NCBI RefSeq assembly: GCF_947496725.1
Contig: NZ_CANMDS010000001.1
Coordinates: forward strand, 248,001 to 312,000
Direction of reading: 5' to 3'
Length of the DNA: 64,000 nucleotides
Source: an uncultured Dokdonia sp.
GTDB taxonomy: Bacteria; Bacteroidota; Bacteroidia; Flavobacteriales; Flavobacteriaceae
The position numbers were made by a program, and so were the translations under genes. Under the pieces are notes generated by a model. It saw nothing but the letters and a program-made list of their open reading frames with translations, did not search any database and was not told where the DNA came from. Positions 18,270-27,526 of the stretch are shown here, piece by piece (positions within the stretch are counted from its first letter, which is position 1; every line of letters begins with the position of its first letter).

Positions 18270-19049
18270 ATCTCTACACAGGCTGGCAAAATATGGAAAG
18301 GCTTTTATGAGCCTACTGCCGTACCAAGAGAAAAACTCGCCATCTACAAGTATTACCTGTGCTGTTGTATTTTTTTGAAAATCCTCTATGTGCTTTTCTG
18401 AGAAAGGAAATGGCTCCGAAGACAAGAATACATAATCTAAGTCTTTGAGATCTTCTTCGGTAACTGTAGGATACCTTCCTTCGTTATTTTTAAACGCATT
18501 TATAAAACCTAGCTCCACGATAAGGTGATGTATAAAGGTATCATCACCTACAACCATAAGTGGCTCTTTCCATATAAAATAGCCAACTTTACGGGTGTTA
18601 ATGGGTTTTGTTATGCTTTCGCGAAAGCGTTCTTGTTCTTCTTTAATGCGAGTTGTGATTGTTGTAGCACGTTGAGTCACATTAAAAATAGTACCAAATT
18701 GTATGATAAGATTGTGAGCATCTTGAAGCGTCTTAACATCAGATAGGTGTACGGTTGCAATATCTTGCAGTATACGAACCATCTCCTCTGTATTTTCTTC
18801 TTTATTACAGAGTATGATATCAGGTTGTAGTGCCTTAACCTTATCAAAATGTACTTGCTTTGTACCTCCCACAACGCTTACTTCATTGCGTAAAGTCACT
18901 GGGTGAACACAAAATTTTGTAATACCTACAAGTGAAGATTGTAAACCTAGATCTACCAACAGCTCTGTCTGGCTAGGCACTAATGAGACTATGCGCACAG
19001 GCGTATGATCAAAAGTAAGGGATCGCCCCATCTGATCTACTATGTGCAT
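18258..19049 (-). CDS. BtuF-like helical-backbone metal/cobalamin-binding protein
   Basis: A 263-residue protein of the periplasmic-binding (Fe3+/cobalamin) fold: RIVSLVPSQTELLVDLGLQSSLVGITKFCVHP at the start, VHFDKVKALQPDIILCNKEENT in the first lobe, and a second lobe with YFIWKEPLMVVGDDTFIHHLIVELG. Such proteins bind cobalamin or iron-siderophores for ABC importers, but this one has no signal peptide or lipobox, and no permease or ATPase gene is nearby. It may therefore be cytoplasmic or lipid-independent. It sits two bases after pyrF and is likely the last gene of a prfA-pyrF operon. A dispersed palindrome is read inside as RFRES. Confidence 0.8.
   Translation of the reverse strand: MHIVDQMGRSLTFDHTPVRIVSLVPSQTELLVDLGLQSSLVGITKFCVHPVTLRNEVSVVGGTKQVHFDKVKALQPDIILCNKEENTEEMVRILQDIATVHLSDVKTLQDAHNLIIQFGTIFNVTQRATTITTRIKEEQERFRESITKPINTRKVGYFIWKEPLMVVGDDTFIHHLIVELGFINAFKNNEGRYPTVTEEDLKDLDYVFLSSEPFPFSEKHIEDFQKNTTAQVILVDGEFFSWYGSRLIKAFPYFASLCRDLKL
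18615..18629. repeat. dispersed palindrome, copy 6, inside the BtuF-like gene
   Basis: Perfect 14-base core in coding sequence; the gene's frame reads it as Arg-Phe-Arg-Glu-Ser in the helix between the two lobes (EEQERFRESITK). Confidence 0.9.
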
Positions 19050-19051
19050 CT

Positions 19052-19873
19052 CTAGCTGTTTTGAACTAAAATCTCTTGCATTTCTGACTGCATTTGCTGG
19101 GCAACATTACGTGCTGCAATGGCAAAATCTTCTCCTTGAGAATTATAGATAATACCTCTTGAAGAATTAACTAGAAGACCAATATCTTCTGTCATACCAT
19201 ATTTACATACTTCACGTAAGCTACCTCCTTGTGCTCCTACACCCGGTACAAGTAAAAACGCTTCTGGTATGATGGCTCTTATATCTGTAAGATACTCTGC
19301 CTTTGTCGCACCTACTACATACATAAGCTGGTCACTATTTTCATAGCTCTTAGAAGTCTCAAGTACGTGTTTATATAGCTCTTGCCCATTAATAGTCTGG
19401 GTCTGAAAGTCAAAAGCACCTTGGTTAGACGTAAGGGCTAGCATTATGGTATGCTTATCTTTAAAAGCGAGAAAAGGCTCTACAGAGTCTTTACCCATAT
19501 ATGGCGCTACGGTAACTGAGTCAAAATTGAGATCTTCAAAAAAGGCTTTTGCATATCGTGTAGACGTATTACCTATATCGCCACGTTTTGCATCTGCTAT
19601 GGTAAATTGCTCTGGGTATGTTTCATTAATATAATTAATGGTTTTCTCCAGCGCCTTCCAGCCCTTAAGACCATAAGCCTCATAAAATGCCGTGTTAGGT
19701 TTATAACCTACACAAAGGTCTTGAGTCGCATCTATAATGGCTTTATTAAAAGCAAAGATGGGATCTTCTTCTTTTAATAAGTGCTTAGGTATTTTATCAA
19801 GATCTGTATCTAGACCTACAATAAGAAAAGATTGTTTCTTTTTAATCTGCGAGATAAGATCTTCTGTCTTCAT
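19052..19873 (-). CDS. pyrF: orotidine 5'-phosphate decarboxylase (PyrF, type 2)
   Basis: A 273-residue TIM-barrel enzyme that forms UMP from OMP, the last step of de novo pyrimidine synthesis. The catalytic Asp-x-Lys-x-x-Asp array is visible as [15 protein letters not shown], preceded by [14 protein letters not shown] at the N terminus and followed by [10 protein letters not shown] and [12 protein letters not shown], the phosphate-binding part. The length and motif order fit the longer, type 2 family. It lies seven bases after prfA and two before the BtuF-like gene, forming one transcription unit. Confidence 0.95.
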   Translation of the reverse strand: MKTEDLISQIKKKQSFLIVGLDTDLDKIPKHLLKEEDPIFAFNKAIIDATQDLCVGYKPNTAFYEAYGLKGWKALEKTINYINETYPEQFTIADAKRGDIGNTSTRYAKAFFEDLNFDSVTVAPYMGKDSVEPFLAFKDKHTIMLALTSNQGAFDFQTQTINGQELYKHVLETSKSYENSDQLMYVVGATKAEYLTDIRAIIPEAFLLVPGVGAQGGSLREVCKYGMTEDIGLLVNSSRGIIYNSQGEDFAIAARNVAQQMQSEMQEILVQNS

Positions 19874-19880
19874 TGTGTGC

Positions 19881-20960
19881 TTATAATTCTCCTTCGGTGA
19901 ACTTGAGTTTTTCTGTATTTTCTACAAGTCTTAACTCTTCTAGTATTTTTTGAATATCTCCATTTATAATGTTTTGGAGATCGTATAAAGTAAGTCCTAT
20001 ACGGTGGTCTGTCACACGTCCTTGTGGATAGTTGTAGGTACGTATTTTTGCACTACGGTCACCACTACTTACTTGAGAGTTACGCTTTGCAGCATCTTCT
20101 TCTTGCTTTTTTGCAAGTTCAAGATCATATAGACGTGAGCGTAGTACCTTAAAGGCTTTCTCTTTGTTTTTGTGTTGTGATTTTTGATCTTGACACTGTG
20201 CTACAAGTCCTGTAGGGATGTGTGTTAATCGTACTGCAGAGTAGGTTGTATTTACAGACTGCCCTCCTGGCCCTGATGAACAGAAAAAGTCTACACGTAC
20301 ATCTTTAGGCTCTATTTGTACATCAAACTCTTCGGCTTCTGGAAGTACCATTACGGTAGCAGCACTGGTGTGTACACGACCTTGAGTTTCTGTCTGAGGT
20401 ACACGTTGTACACGGTGCACTCCAGCCTCAAACTTCATTGTACCGTACACATCTTGACCTGTAATCTCAAACTGGATTTCTTTAAATCCTCCAGAGGTAC
20501 CCTCTGAGTAATCTACCGTACTGTGTTTCCACCCAGGCACACTATCTACATACTTAGTGTACATTCTGTAAAGATCTCCTGCAAAGATACTTGCCTCGTC
20601 ACCACCGGTTCCCGCACGTATTTCTACTACGACGTTTTTGGCATCTTCTGGATCTTTTGGGATAAGCATCATTCTGATTTTTTCCTCAAGTTCAGGAATA
20701 CCAGATTTTGCTTCTTCATATTGCATTTTTGCCATTTCAACCATCTCGGCATCGCTACCGTCTGCTATGATTTCTTCGGCTTCTTTAAAATTATCTGTAA
20801 GCTCAATATATTCTTCACGCACATCCATTAGTGCCTTTAAGTCACTATACTCCTTGTTAAGAGAGACATAACGTTTTTGATCTGATATAATATCTGGCTG
20901 TATGATAAGGTCACTTACCTCATCAAAACGCTGCTTTACTATCTGTAATTTTTCTAACAT
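19881..20960 (-). CDS. prfA: peptide chain release factor 1
   Basis: A 359-residue class I release factor. The universal GGQ motif that triggers peptide release is in [20 protein letters not shown], and the preceding part holds [22 protein letters not shown], typical of RF1. RF1 recognises UAA and UAG. Its full family length is present. It leads the prfA-pyrF-BtuF-like unit. The gap of 106 bases to the next minus-strand gene contains a dispersed palindrome. Confidence 0.96.
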   Translation of the reverse strand: MLEKLQIVKQRFDEVSDLIIQPDIISDQKRYVSLNKEYSDLKALMDVREEYIELTDNFKEAEEIIADGSDAEMVEMAKMQYEEAKSGIPELEEKIRMMLIPKDPEDAKNVVVEIRAGTGGDEASIFAGDLYRMYTKYVDSVPGWKHSTVDYSEGTSGGFKEIQFEITGQDVYGTMKFEAGVHRVQRVPQTETQGRVHTSAATVMVLPEAEEFDVQIEPKDVRVDFFCSSGPGGQSVNTTYSAVRLTHIPTGLVAQCQDQKSQHKNKEKAFKVLRSRLYDLELAKKQEEDAAKRNSQVSSGDRSAKIRTYNYPQGRVTDHRIGLTLYDLQNIINGDIQKILEELRLVENTEKLKFTEGEL

Positions 20961-21029
20961 CTACTTTCTATAATAAGTAGCGAATTTACGATAATTTAAG
21001 CGAGGAATGAAAGAGAAATACGGTTGTAT

Positions 21030-21044
21030 GCTTTCGCGAAAGCG
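21030..21044. repeat. dispersed palindrome, copy 7
   Basis: Perfect GCTTTCGCGAAAGC core between the membrane protein gene at 21067 and prfA; upstream flank is TAT instead of TAC, so the palindrome is limited to the core. Confidence 0.9.
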
Positions 21045-21066
21045 AGAAAACAAGACTTCTATATAA

Positions 21067-21792
21067 TTAAGAATAGTTTGTTAATTCCCCCTGTTCTTCT
21101 TCTTGTGATGAATTATCTAGTACTGTGTACAAGAAAAAAGTTAAACCAAACACAAAAAAGATATGATATAAGTAATAGAAGTGATTGATACCAAAATAGT
21201 AAGCTAGAAGTGATGACACATCTGAAAAAATAAAACAGAAGACAAAAAACATAAATGCAAGCGACCTATTATTATTAGCCACTCTATTATACAAAATCGC
21301 CGTAGCTCCTAAAAATGTAATAATAATCCCGAATAGAAAAACAAATCCCGACTGAAAACTGCCTTGGTAACTCTCCTTTACTTGAGATATTAATTCATTA
21401 AGTATAAAAACGTTAAGCGCCATAAAGATAAAAGTGTACAATATGGCTGCCTTATCTTTTATGAAAGTACTAAATAGGTCCAAACGTTTTATGCATATAA
21501 GGCCATATGAGACGCAGCCCAATAAAATGTATGCTATTTGCCCAGAGCTTTTATTAAAATAAAAAACAGAAATCTCTCTCAAAACTAGCATAATGAGTAT
21601 CCCAATAATGAGATATCTTATACGGCTTGCTCTTAGAATGTAATAGATAAGATAAACAACTACAGTAAACAGTGGCGTGAACCTAAAAAAATTATAGTCA
21701 GCCCTTAAGTATATAGAAAGTACATTGAGTACAATCAAGATTACGGTAACTAATGGTAAATATTTACATACCTTCCCTAGCGAAAATCTCAT
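21067..21792 (-). CDS. multi-pass membrane protein, possibly YhhN-like
   Basis: A 241-residue protein with about eight hydrophobic segments and short loops, ending in an acidic cytoplasmic-looking tail (SSQEEEQGEL). Size and number of segments fit the YhhN/TMEM86 group, whose studied members are lysoplasmalogenases, but no signature is clear enough to assert this. It lies between purM and prfA on the same strand with gaps of 106-148 bases. Confidence 0.5.
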   Translation of the reverse strand: MRFSLGKVCKYLPLVTVILIVLNVLSIYLRADYNFFRFTPLFTVVVYLIYYILRASRIRYLIIGILIMLVLREISVFYFNKSSGQIAYILLGCVSYGLICIKRLDLFSTFIKDKAAILYTFIFMALNVFILNELISQVKESYQGSFQSGFVFLFGIIITFLGATAILYNRVANNNRSLAFMFFVFCFIFSDVSSLLAYYFGINHFYYLYHIFFVFGLTFFLYTVLDNSSQEEEQGELTNYS

Positions 21793-21940
21793 TACTTCGT
21801 TGTTAGTTGAGGATTCTTAAAATTCTTATTACTTTTTTACAAGTAAAAGAATCTAAGGTAAGTATTTTTTTGTAAGAATTCTAGTAAAAAAAATAATTAA
21901 TAGTAACGTAATTTACTTACAAACAATTGATTACCTATTT

Positions 21941-23122
21941 CTAGTAAGTAAAATCACCGTTAGCACTACTTATACTTAGTTTTTTACCAGAAGGTGAATC
22001 TTCTACCCTACCTACTATTTGTGCATCTACATTATAAGATTTTGATATCGCAATAAGATCATCTGCCACCTCTTGAGGGCAATAAATCTCCATACGGTGC
22101 CCCATATTAAAGACTTGATACATTTCTTTCCAGTCTGTGCCACTCTCCTCTTGAATTAATTTAAACAAAGGTGGTGTCTCAAAAAGGTTATCTTTTATAA
22201 TGTGTAGATTTTCTACAAAGTGTAAAATTTTAGTTTGTGCTCCTCCACTACAGTGTACCATACCGTGTATACTGTCTGACTTATATTTAGATAATATATC
22301 TTTTATAATAGGTGCATAGGTTCTAGTAGGTGATAATACGAGTTTACCAGCATCTATAGGACTATCTGTAACTGCGTCTGTAAGTTTTTTTGAACCACTG
22401 TACACTAGATCTTCAGGTACTGCTGCGTCAAAGCTTTCTGGATATTTTTGAGCTAGGTAGTTATCAAAAACGTCGTGACGAGCAGAGGTAAGACCATTAC
22501 TTCCCATCCCACCGTTATAAGAGGTCTCATAACTAGCTTGACCAAAAGATGCTAGACCTACAATTACATCACCAGGAGTGATATTTGCATTATCTATCAC
22601 ATCACTACGCTTCATTCTTGCCGTTACTGTAGAGTCTACAATAATCGTGCGCACAAGATCACCCACATCTGCGGTTTCTCCACCGGTACTGTGTATGGTT
22701 ACTCCGTATGACTTAAGCTCTTCTAGTAACTCTTCAGATCCATTAATAATAGCCGAAATTACTTCGCCCGGTATGAGGTTCTTATTACGCCCTATGGTAG
22801 AAGATAACATTATATGATCTGTAGCACCTACACATAGTAGGTCGTCTATATTCATAATGAGCGCATCTTGAGCGATACCCTTCCATACAGAGATGTCTCC
22901 CGTTTCTTTCCAATACATATATGCCAGAGCAGATTTTGTCCCTGCGCCATCTGCGTGCATTACAAGACAATAATCATCATCTCCTGTAAGTGCATCTGGT
23001 ACGATTTTACAAAATGCTTTGGGAAACAAGCCCTTGTCTACATTTTTAATCGCGTTGTGTACATCTTCTTTACCAGCAGATACTCCGCGTTGTGCATATC
23101 GTTTAGAAATTTCTTGGCTCAT
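21941..23122 (-). CDS. purM: phosphoribosylformylglycinamidine cyclo-ligase (PurM/AIR synthase, Bacteroidota type)
   Basis: A 393-residue AIR synthase-related protein. The ATP-binding region VMHADGAGTKSALAYMYWKE, the core IAQDALIMNIDDLLCVGATD, the GGETADVGDLVRT loop and the C-terminal GMVHCSGGAQTKILHFV agree with PurM, which closes the imidazole ring in purine synthesis. It is longer than the enterobacterial enzyme, as usual in Bacteroidota. The ATG at 23122 is chosen because a -7 element overlaps an ATG 21 bases farther upstream. Confidence 0.9.
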   Translation of the reverse strand: MSQEISKRYAQRGVSAGKEDVHNAIKNVDKGLFPKAFCKIVPDALTGDDDYCLVMHADGAGTKSALAYMYWKETGDISVWKGIAQDALIMNIDDLLCVGATDHIMLSSTIGRNKNLIPGEVISAIINGSEELLEELKSYGVTIHSTGGETADVGDLVRTIIVDSTVTARMKRSDVIDNANITPGDVIVGLASFGQASYETSYNGGMGSNGLTSARHDVFDNYLAQKYPESFDAAVPEDLVYSGSKKLTDAVTDSPIDAGKLVLSPTRTYAPIIKDILSKYKSDSIHGMVHCSGGAQTKILHFVENLHIIKDNLFETPPLFKLIQEESGTDWKEMYQVFNMGHRMEIYCPQEVADDLIAISKSYNVDAQIVGRVEDSPSGKKLSISSANGDFTY

Positions 23123-23140
23123 TAGGTAGATTTTATGGCG

Positions 23141-23148
23141 CAAAAATA
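23141..23148 (-). promoter_or_regulatory. likely -7 element of purM, TATTTTTG
   Basis: On the minus strand, TATTTTTG fits TAnnTTTG and lies about 18 bases before the ATG at 23122. The -33 region is poor. The position excludes the ATG at 23143 as the start. Confidence 0.4.
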
Positions 23149-23227
23149 GGGATTAATTAATGAGAGGTAAAATAGACTAGCCTGCAGTTATAAACTATTT
23201 GTAAAATGTGGCGGGTTGTTGTTATTA

Positions 23228-23243
23228 CGCTTTCGCGAAAGCG
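23228..23243. repeat. dispersed palindrome, copy 8
   Basis: Perfect 16-base palindrome extended to TTACGC...GCGTAA, in the 281-base gap between purM and the MACPF gene, which otherwise shows no gene. Confidence 0.9.
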
Positions 23244-23403
23244 TAAAATAGACGCTAAAAATCAGTTTTTTCTTACATCAATATTTTACCAAACTCTCTT
23301 CATTCCAGTAATTTATGCCTTAGTCTATTTGAGTTTTTTCTTTGCTTATTTATGTCTACTTTCAAGGTTCATTAACCATTCTATTTATTAAATCTTATAC
23401 ACC

Positions 23404-26400
23404 TTGAACAACTTTCTTTTTAATAAAAGTTACTACATATTACATATCGCCCTCCTTTTAAGCTCACTCTCTGCGATGAGCCAAGATGATGGACTCAAAC
23501 GACAAGATGTTTTGGGTCACGGCTTCGATGTGCGCTATGTAGATGCCCTAGACTGGGGCACATCTTCAAAGGGCAAACTGCTTTTTAAGGGTGGCTCCTC
23601 TACAAGTAAGATTTCCTCATCACCTGCTGTATCTTATCATTTTGTCACCACCCCTTATGAGTATGAGAAGGAACTCTTACGCACAGACTCTCTAGACAGC
23701 CCTTTTCAGTCTATTAATAGTCACGCATATTATGAGGCCTTTGAGGCAGACGGCAGCGACAAGCTACTCTTTGTATATACTCAAAAGAGAAAACCTATAG
23801 AACGTAAATCTCTACGCACAAGCTCTACAAAAACATTAGATAGTGCGATGGTGGCAGATTTTTCAAGACTGGGGCGTGATATTACACCAGAAGGTTTTAT
23901 ACACAGATACGGGACTCATTATGCAGACCAAGTTGTATACGGTGGTATATTTTTAAAAAGAAACCTCATTAAAAACACAGATTATATTTACTCACCATAC
24001 GAGAAAGATGAGTTTCAACAACAGGTTGTAAAAGATATTATTGCAACTCATACAGGAGCTAGTGATCCAGATCTTTATATAAATGCTGGGCAAAGCAACA
24101 CCTATACCATAGGAGGAACAAAAGATGCGCAGTGGTTTACAGACTGGGAAGGTAACGTATCTCAAAATAGTAAGCCCATAGAGGTCACATTGCAAACGTT
24201 TTCAGAACTCTTTAGAACGGTATCTATGCCAGAGGTTGAAGACAAGGCAAAAAAAGTAAGAATGCTAGATAGTGTTATAGAAGTCGCAACTGCCTATGCT
24301 CAAAAGGCCGTACAGCGACCAGTAACAAGTAAATATTATAAAAAGTACTCCCTACGCTTTAAGCAAGATCTCACTAAGATTATTAAAAAAAATATGGGAG
24401 GTGAGGATGCAACGAGCACAGACTACACGGGAGATATATTTTTTGGTGGCTTTTCAAAAGACGATGCTATACTTGATATAAAACCGCTTATTGAGTTGGG
24501 TGGACTCCGTCTTGAAACCCTTATTACAGACGAAGAAGTATTTCTAGATAGAAACGTTATAATCACCATAAAAGCCGAAGACCTTAAAAGAGGCTACCTA
24601 AGTGTATGGGATGATGCAAAAAAACTAGTAAAAGGAGGCGGCAGGACGCGCTTGCGAGTTTCTGGTACAGAAGACGCAAAGACCTATTACAAAGACATAT
24701 TAAAGCAAAAAGTAGAAAAAACCATCGAGCTAGAAACGATTGATAAGGACATCTATGATATCACCTACACTGCAGAGATTATTAAAGACGAGGGCCTTAT
24801 TGAGAACATCACAACTACTTATAATTATGTACTAGATACAGAGCTTGTTGCTGCTGCTGCGACCGGTAATATCCCGTTATTAAAAGACTTATTTAAAAAA
24901 AATGGAAACGTAGGTGCAAATGGATTACTACAAGCCATCATTACTAATAAACAAGATAACGATGTTCTTAACTTTGTACTAGATAATGGCGTGATACCTA
25001 ATACCGAAGATCTGGATGTAGCTTTTGAACCTAAAAATTTTGAGAGAGAAAAAGCACTCATTCTTTTAGAACGAGGAGCAAAGCCTAAAAATAATATGAT
25101 TTATAAAGCGGTGGCTTATAAAGAGGCAGATGTAATTTATGCACTCTTTAGAGAAGGAGCCATACCTAGAAATAATGATTTAGCTTATGCGCTTGAGCTC
25201 TACCACTACCCTACTGTAAAAGCGTTAATGAGTGAAGAGTTTGAAGAATTTGTAGCTGGTAAAAACGAACTACTTCTCGCTGCCGAAAATAATGACGAAG
25301 ATCTTGCTCAAAAATTTGTTAAGCTAGGCTCTACCGCAGATGCCTACATTCTAGACAGAGCAACCCAGCACGATAATATGGCTCTACGTAATGTTATTGT
25401 ACCTGTTACCGAAGCAAGCGGAGAAACACTTGAGGTCGTAGCAAAACTAAATGATACAGATCTCTTTAATTATTTTGTTAAGAAAGAGGCAAAACTTGAT
25501 TCTAATCTTGCAGCAGAGGTCGCGGTAGATAACAGTAACACCGCCATACTTGATATGGCACTTAAGAGTGGAGCTCAAGCCACAGAGATACTCACCTATG
25601 CCATTGAGAAAGATAACAAACCAGCAATAGAAGTATCATTAAAAAACAAAGCCGTTGCAGATGAGGTTTTCTCATATGCCGCAAAGTCTCAAGACACACA
25701 ACTCTTTAATGATGCCCTTAATACGTACAACGGCACTCCTGCTGTAGCGCTAGAGGCTGCCGTACAAGAAGACCGTGTGATGCTGGCGCAATCTGTGATA
25801 AGTACAAAAAGTGCCTCTATAGATGCCACTCAAACATTAGACCTTGCCGTCTCAAAGGAAAATCTTGAGATGGTTGAGCTACTTGTGCAAAACGACGCAG
25901 ACCCATCTCAAGGTATTAAAACGGCCGTATCTAGAGAAAATGAATCTATTACCGCTTTCCTGGTGACCAAGGGAGCAGCTACGGCAGACCCGGCGCTATT
26001 ACAAGAAGCTGTAAAAAAAGAAAATCTCGCCATATCAAAAATCCTTATAGAACAAGGACAGGCTAATGTAAGCGAGGCTATTGTAGATGCTACAGAAACC
26101 GGTAATAAGGAAATTACTGGCTATTTACTAGAGAAAGGTGCAGTTACAGAAGAGGCTCTTAACGCTGCTATGGAAACTAAGGACGAAGATATTATTCTTC
26201 TCATCTTAGCAAAAACAGAACATATCGACCCGTCGTTTATCTCTACTGCTGCCAGAAAAGGAAATCTCAAAGTTGTACAAGAACTTATAGAACGAGGTTT
26301 AAGTACAAGTATCGCTCTAGAAGACGCGATGCGTTACAAACAACTAGATGTTGCAAAATTACTCATAGAGAATGGTGCAAAACCTACACAGTACGACCTA

Positions 26401-26784
26401 GAGCTCTCTCTTAAATTTAACTTTATAGAAGGAACAAAACTTGTACTCGAGCAAGGTGTAACACCTACGGAAGCATTTGAAAATGGTTATTACCCCCTAC
26501 ATCTAGTTACAGAGACGTATGAAACTACAGATAGTGATTTGATAAAACTTCTAATATCTTATGGAGCAGATGTAAACGCACAAAACAAAAGAGATGAGAC
26601 TCCATTACACCTAGCTGCTAGTGGCAACGAGAATGCACTTCCCACTGTAACAGCTTTACTTGAGGCAGATGCAAATGCACTACTCACAAATAAGAACAAT
26701 CTTACTGCTTTGGATTACACCACTAACAAGGCGCTAAAAAACATCATTAAAAAAGCACAAAAAGAAGCACGCAAAAAATCCTAA
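23404..26784 (+). CDS. secreted MACPF-domain protein with C-terminal ankyrin repeats
   Basis: A 1126-residue protein with a TTG start. An in-frame stop at 23389 leaves no ATG upstream, and the TTG start gives a complete signal peptide (hydrophobic residues about 10-24, cleavage near AMSQ). Residues about 30-330 form a membrane attack complex/perforin domain: the signature Tyr169-Gly-Thr-His-Tyr173 and the following VVYGG are exact. MACPF proteins form pores in membranes. Residues about 330-477 form a beta-rich linker with Lys-Gly-Gly loops. From 478 to the end runs an ankyrin array of about 18 degenerate units and a final canonical pair near residue 1056 (DVNAQNKRDETPLHLAAS). It stands alone, without an obvious immunity gene. 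Function as a toxin, predation or defence factor is inference. Confidence 0.85.
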   Translation: MNNFLFNKSYYILHIALLLSSLSAMSQDDGLKRQDVLGHGFDVRYVDALDWGTSSKGKLLFKGGSSTSKISSSPAVSYHFVTTPYEYEKELLRTDSLDSPFQSINSHAYYEAFEADGSDKLLFVYTQKRKPIERKSLRTSSTKTLDSAMVADFSRLGRDITPEGFIHRYGTHYADQVVYGGIFLKRNLIKNTDYIYSPYEKDEFQQQVVKDIIATHTGASDPDLYINAGQSNTYTIGGTKDAQWFTDWEGNVSQNSKPIEVTLQTFSELFRTVSMPEVEDKAKKVRMLDSVIEVATAYAQKAVQRPVTSKYYKKYSLRFKQDLTKIIKKNMGGEDATSTDYTGDIFFGGFSKDDAILDIKPLIELGGLRLETLITDEEVFLDRNVIITIKAEDLKRGYLSVWDDAKKLVKGGGRTRLRVSGTEDAKTYYKDILKQKVEKTIELETIDKDIYDITYTAEIIKDEGLIENITTTYNYVLDTELVAAAATGNIPLLKDLFKKNGNVGANGLLQAIITNKQDNDVLNFVLDNGVIPNTEDLDVAFEPKNFEREKALILLERGAKPKNNMIYKAVAYKEADVIYALFREGAIPRNNDLAYALELYHYPTVKALMSEEFEEFVAGKNELLLAAENNDEDLAQKFVKLGSTADAYILDRATQHDNMALRNVIVPVTEASGETLEVVAKLNDTDLFNYFVKKEAKLDSNLAAEVAVDNSNTAILDMALKSGAQATEILTYAIEKDNKPAIEVSLKNKAVADEVFSYAAKSQDTQLFNDALNTYNGTPAVALEAAVQEDRVMLAQSVISTKSASIDATQTLDLAVSKENLEMVELLVQNDADPSQGIKTAVSRENESITAFLVTKGAATADPALLQEAVKKENLAISKILIEQGQANVSEAIVDATETGNKEITGYLLEKGAVTEEALNAAMETKDEDIILLILAKTEHIDPSFISTAARKGNLKVVQELIERGLSTSIALEDAMRYKQLDVAKLLIENGAKPTQYDLELSLKFNFIEGTKLVLEQGVTPTEAFENGYYPLHLVTETYETTDSDLIKLLISYGADVNAQNKRDETPLHLAASGNENALPTVTALLEADANALLTNKNNLTALDYTTNKALKNIIKKAQKEARKKS

Positions 26785-26815
26785 GGTGAAATTACATTTC
26801 TAAAGTTTATAGGTA

Positions 26816-26831
26816 CGCTTTCGCGAAAGCG
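26816..26831. repeat. dispersed palindrome, copy 9
   Basis: Perfect palindrome. Together with its flanks, 26813-26840 is identical to 27352-27379, so it forms the left member of a 28-base direct repeat around a small membrane-protein gene. Confidence 0.9.
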
Positions 26832-26960
26832 TAATTATATATAGTTATTCCGAATCGCACTTGACCTTTGATAGATCTATGAAAAAAAACGTAAGTTTAT
26901 CGCTCAGTCAAATCTTGAAAATGCAACTCTTATTTTAATTTTTGATTTGTATTAACACCT

Positions 26961-27308
26961 ATGAAAAAATTAGATTACGATATCATACCATTAATAATCT
27001 CCGTTGTACTGATTTTGGTATCATTGTTTGTAGTATTCACTTCAAAATATGTCTTTGATATAAAACATTATCTTGGACTTACTAGTGTTATAATTTCGGC
27101 TTATTTCTATTATAAGAATAGAATGACTTACTATTTAGTTTTTGGAATGTCACTATTGGTTGGGATTTTTGGATTAGTTGGTTTTTACTACTCAACTTTT
27201 AAAGTTGGTTTTGGAAGTTTTGGTATTAATCCAATTATGATGGGGCTGTTAGTTTTACATATCTCTTTAATATTTCAGATGGTAGATAAATTGGACTCAA
27301 ACAAATAG
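26961..27308 (+). CDS. small four-segment membrane hypothetical protein
   Basis: A 115-residue protein made nearly wholly of four hydrophobic segments (about 8-28, 34-50, 55-76 and 89-108). No motif or family is recognised. It is more A/T-rich than its neighbours and lies between two identical 28-base copies of the extended dispersed palindrome, which suggests that the segment could have been inserted or could be lost by recombination. Confidence 0.5.
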   Translation: MKKLDYDIIPLIISVVLILVSLFVVFTSKYVFDIKHYLGLTSVIISAYFYYKNRMTYYLVFGMSLLVGIFGLVGFYYSTFKVGFGSFGINPIMMGLLVLHISLIFQMVDKLDSNK

Positions 27309-27354
27309 TTTCATAAAAAAAGCAATAATTTAAATATGTGATTTAGTGTATGTA

Positions 27355-27370
27355 CGCTTTCGCGAAAGCG
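27355..27370. repeat. dispersed palindrome, copy 10
   Basis: Right member of the 28-base direct repeat (27352-27379 equals 26813-26840). Confidence 0.9.
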
Positions 27371-27472
27371 TAATTATATTGATAATATAAAACACCGCAA
27401 GATTTGGATAGTGAAAACACCATAAGAGAGCTAAACAATCAAAAAGAAACTCTTTGATTTTACTTGAACAAA

Positions 27473-27506
27473 AAAAGCTCCTTTATATAACTATAAAGGA
27501 GCTTTT
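27473..27506 (-). terminator. intrinsic terminator of the curli operon
   Basis: A 15-base perfect stem, 27473-27487 with 27492-27506, loop TAAC, with a T run on the minus strand after it. It lies 20 bases after the stop of the last curli-operon gene. Confidence 0.9.
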
Positions 27507-27526
27507 AGTATAAGTATATATATAGC

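Noticed and set aside
23206-23391. 61-residue plus-strand frame before the MACPF gene
   Set aside because: It runs through a dispersed palindrome, has no family features and ends just where the MACPF gene begins; likely chance.
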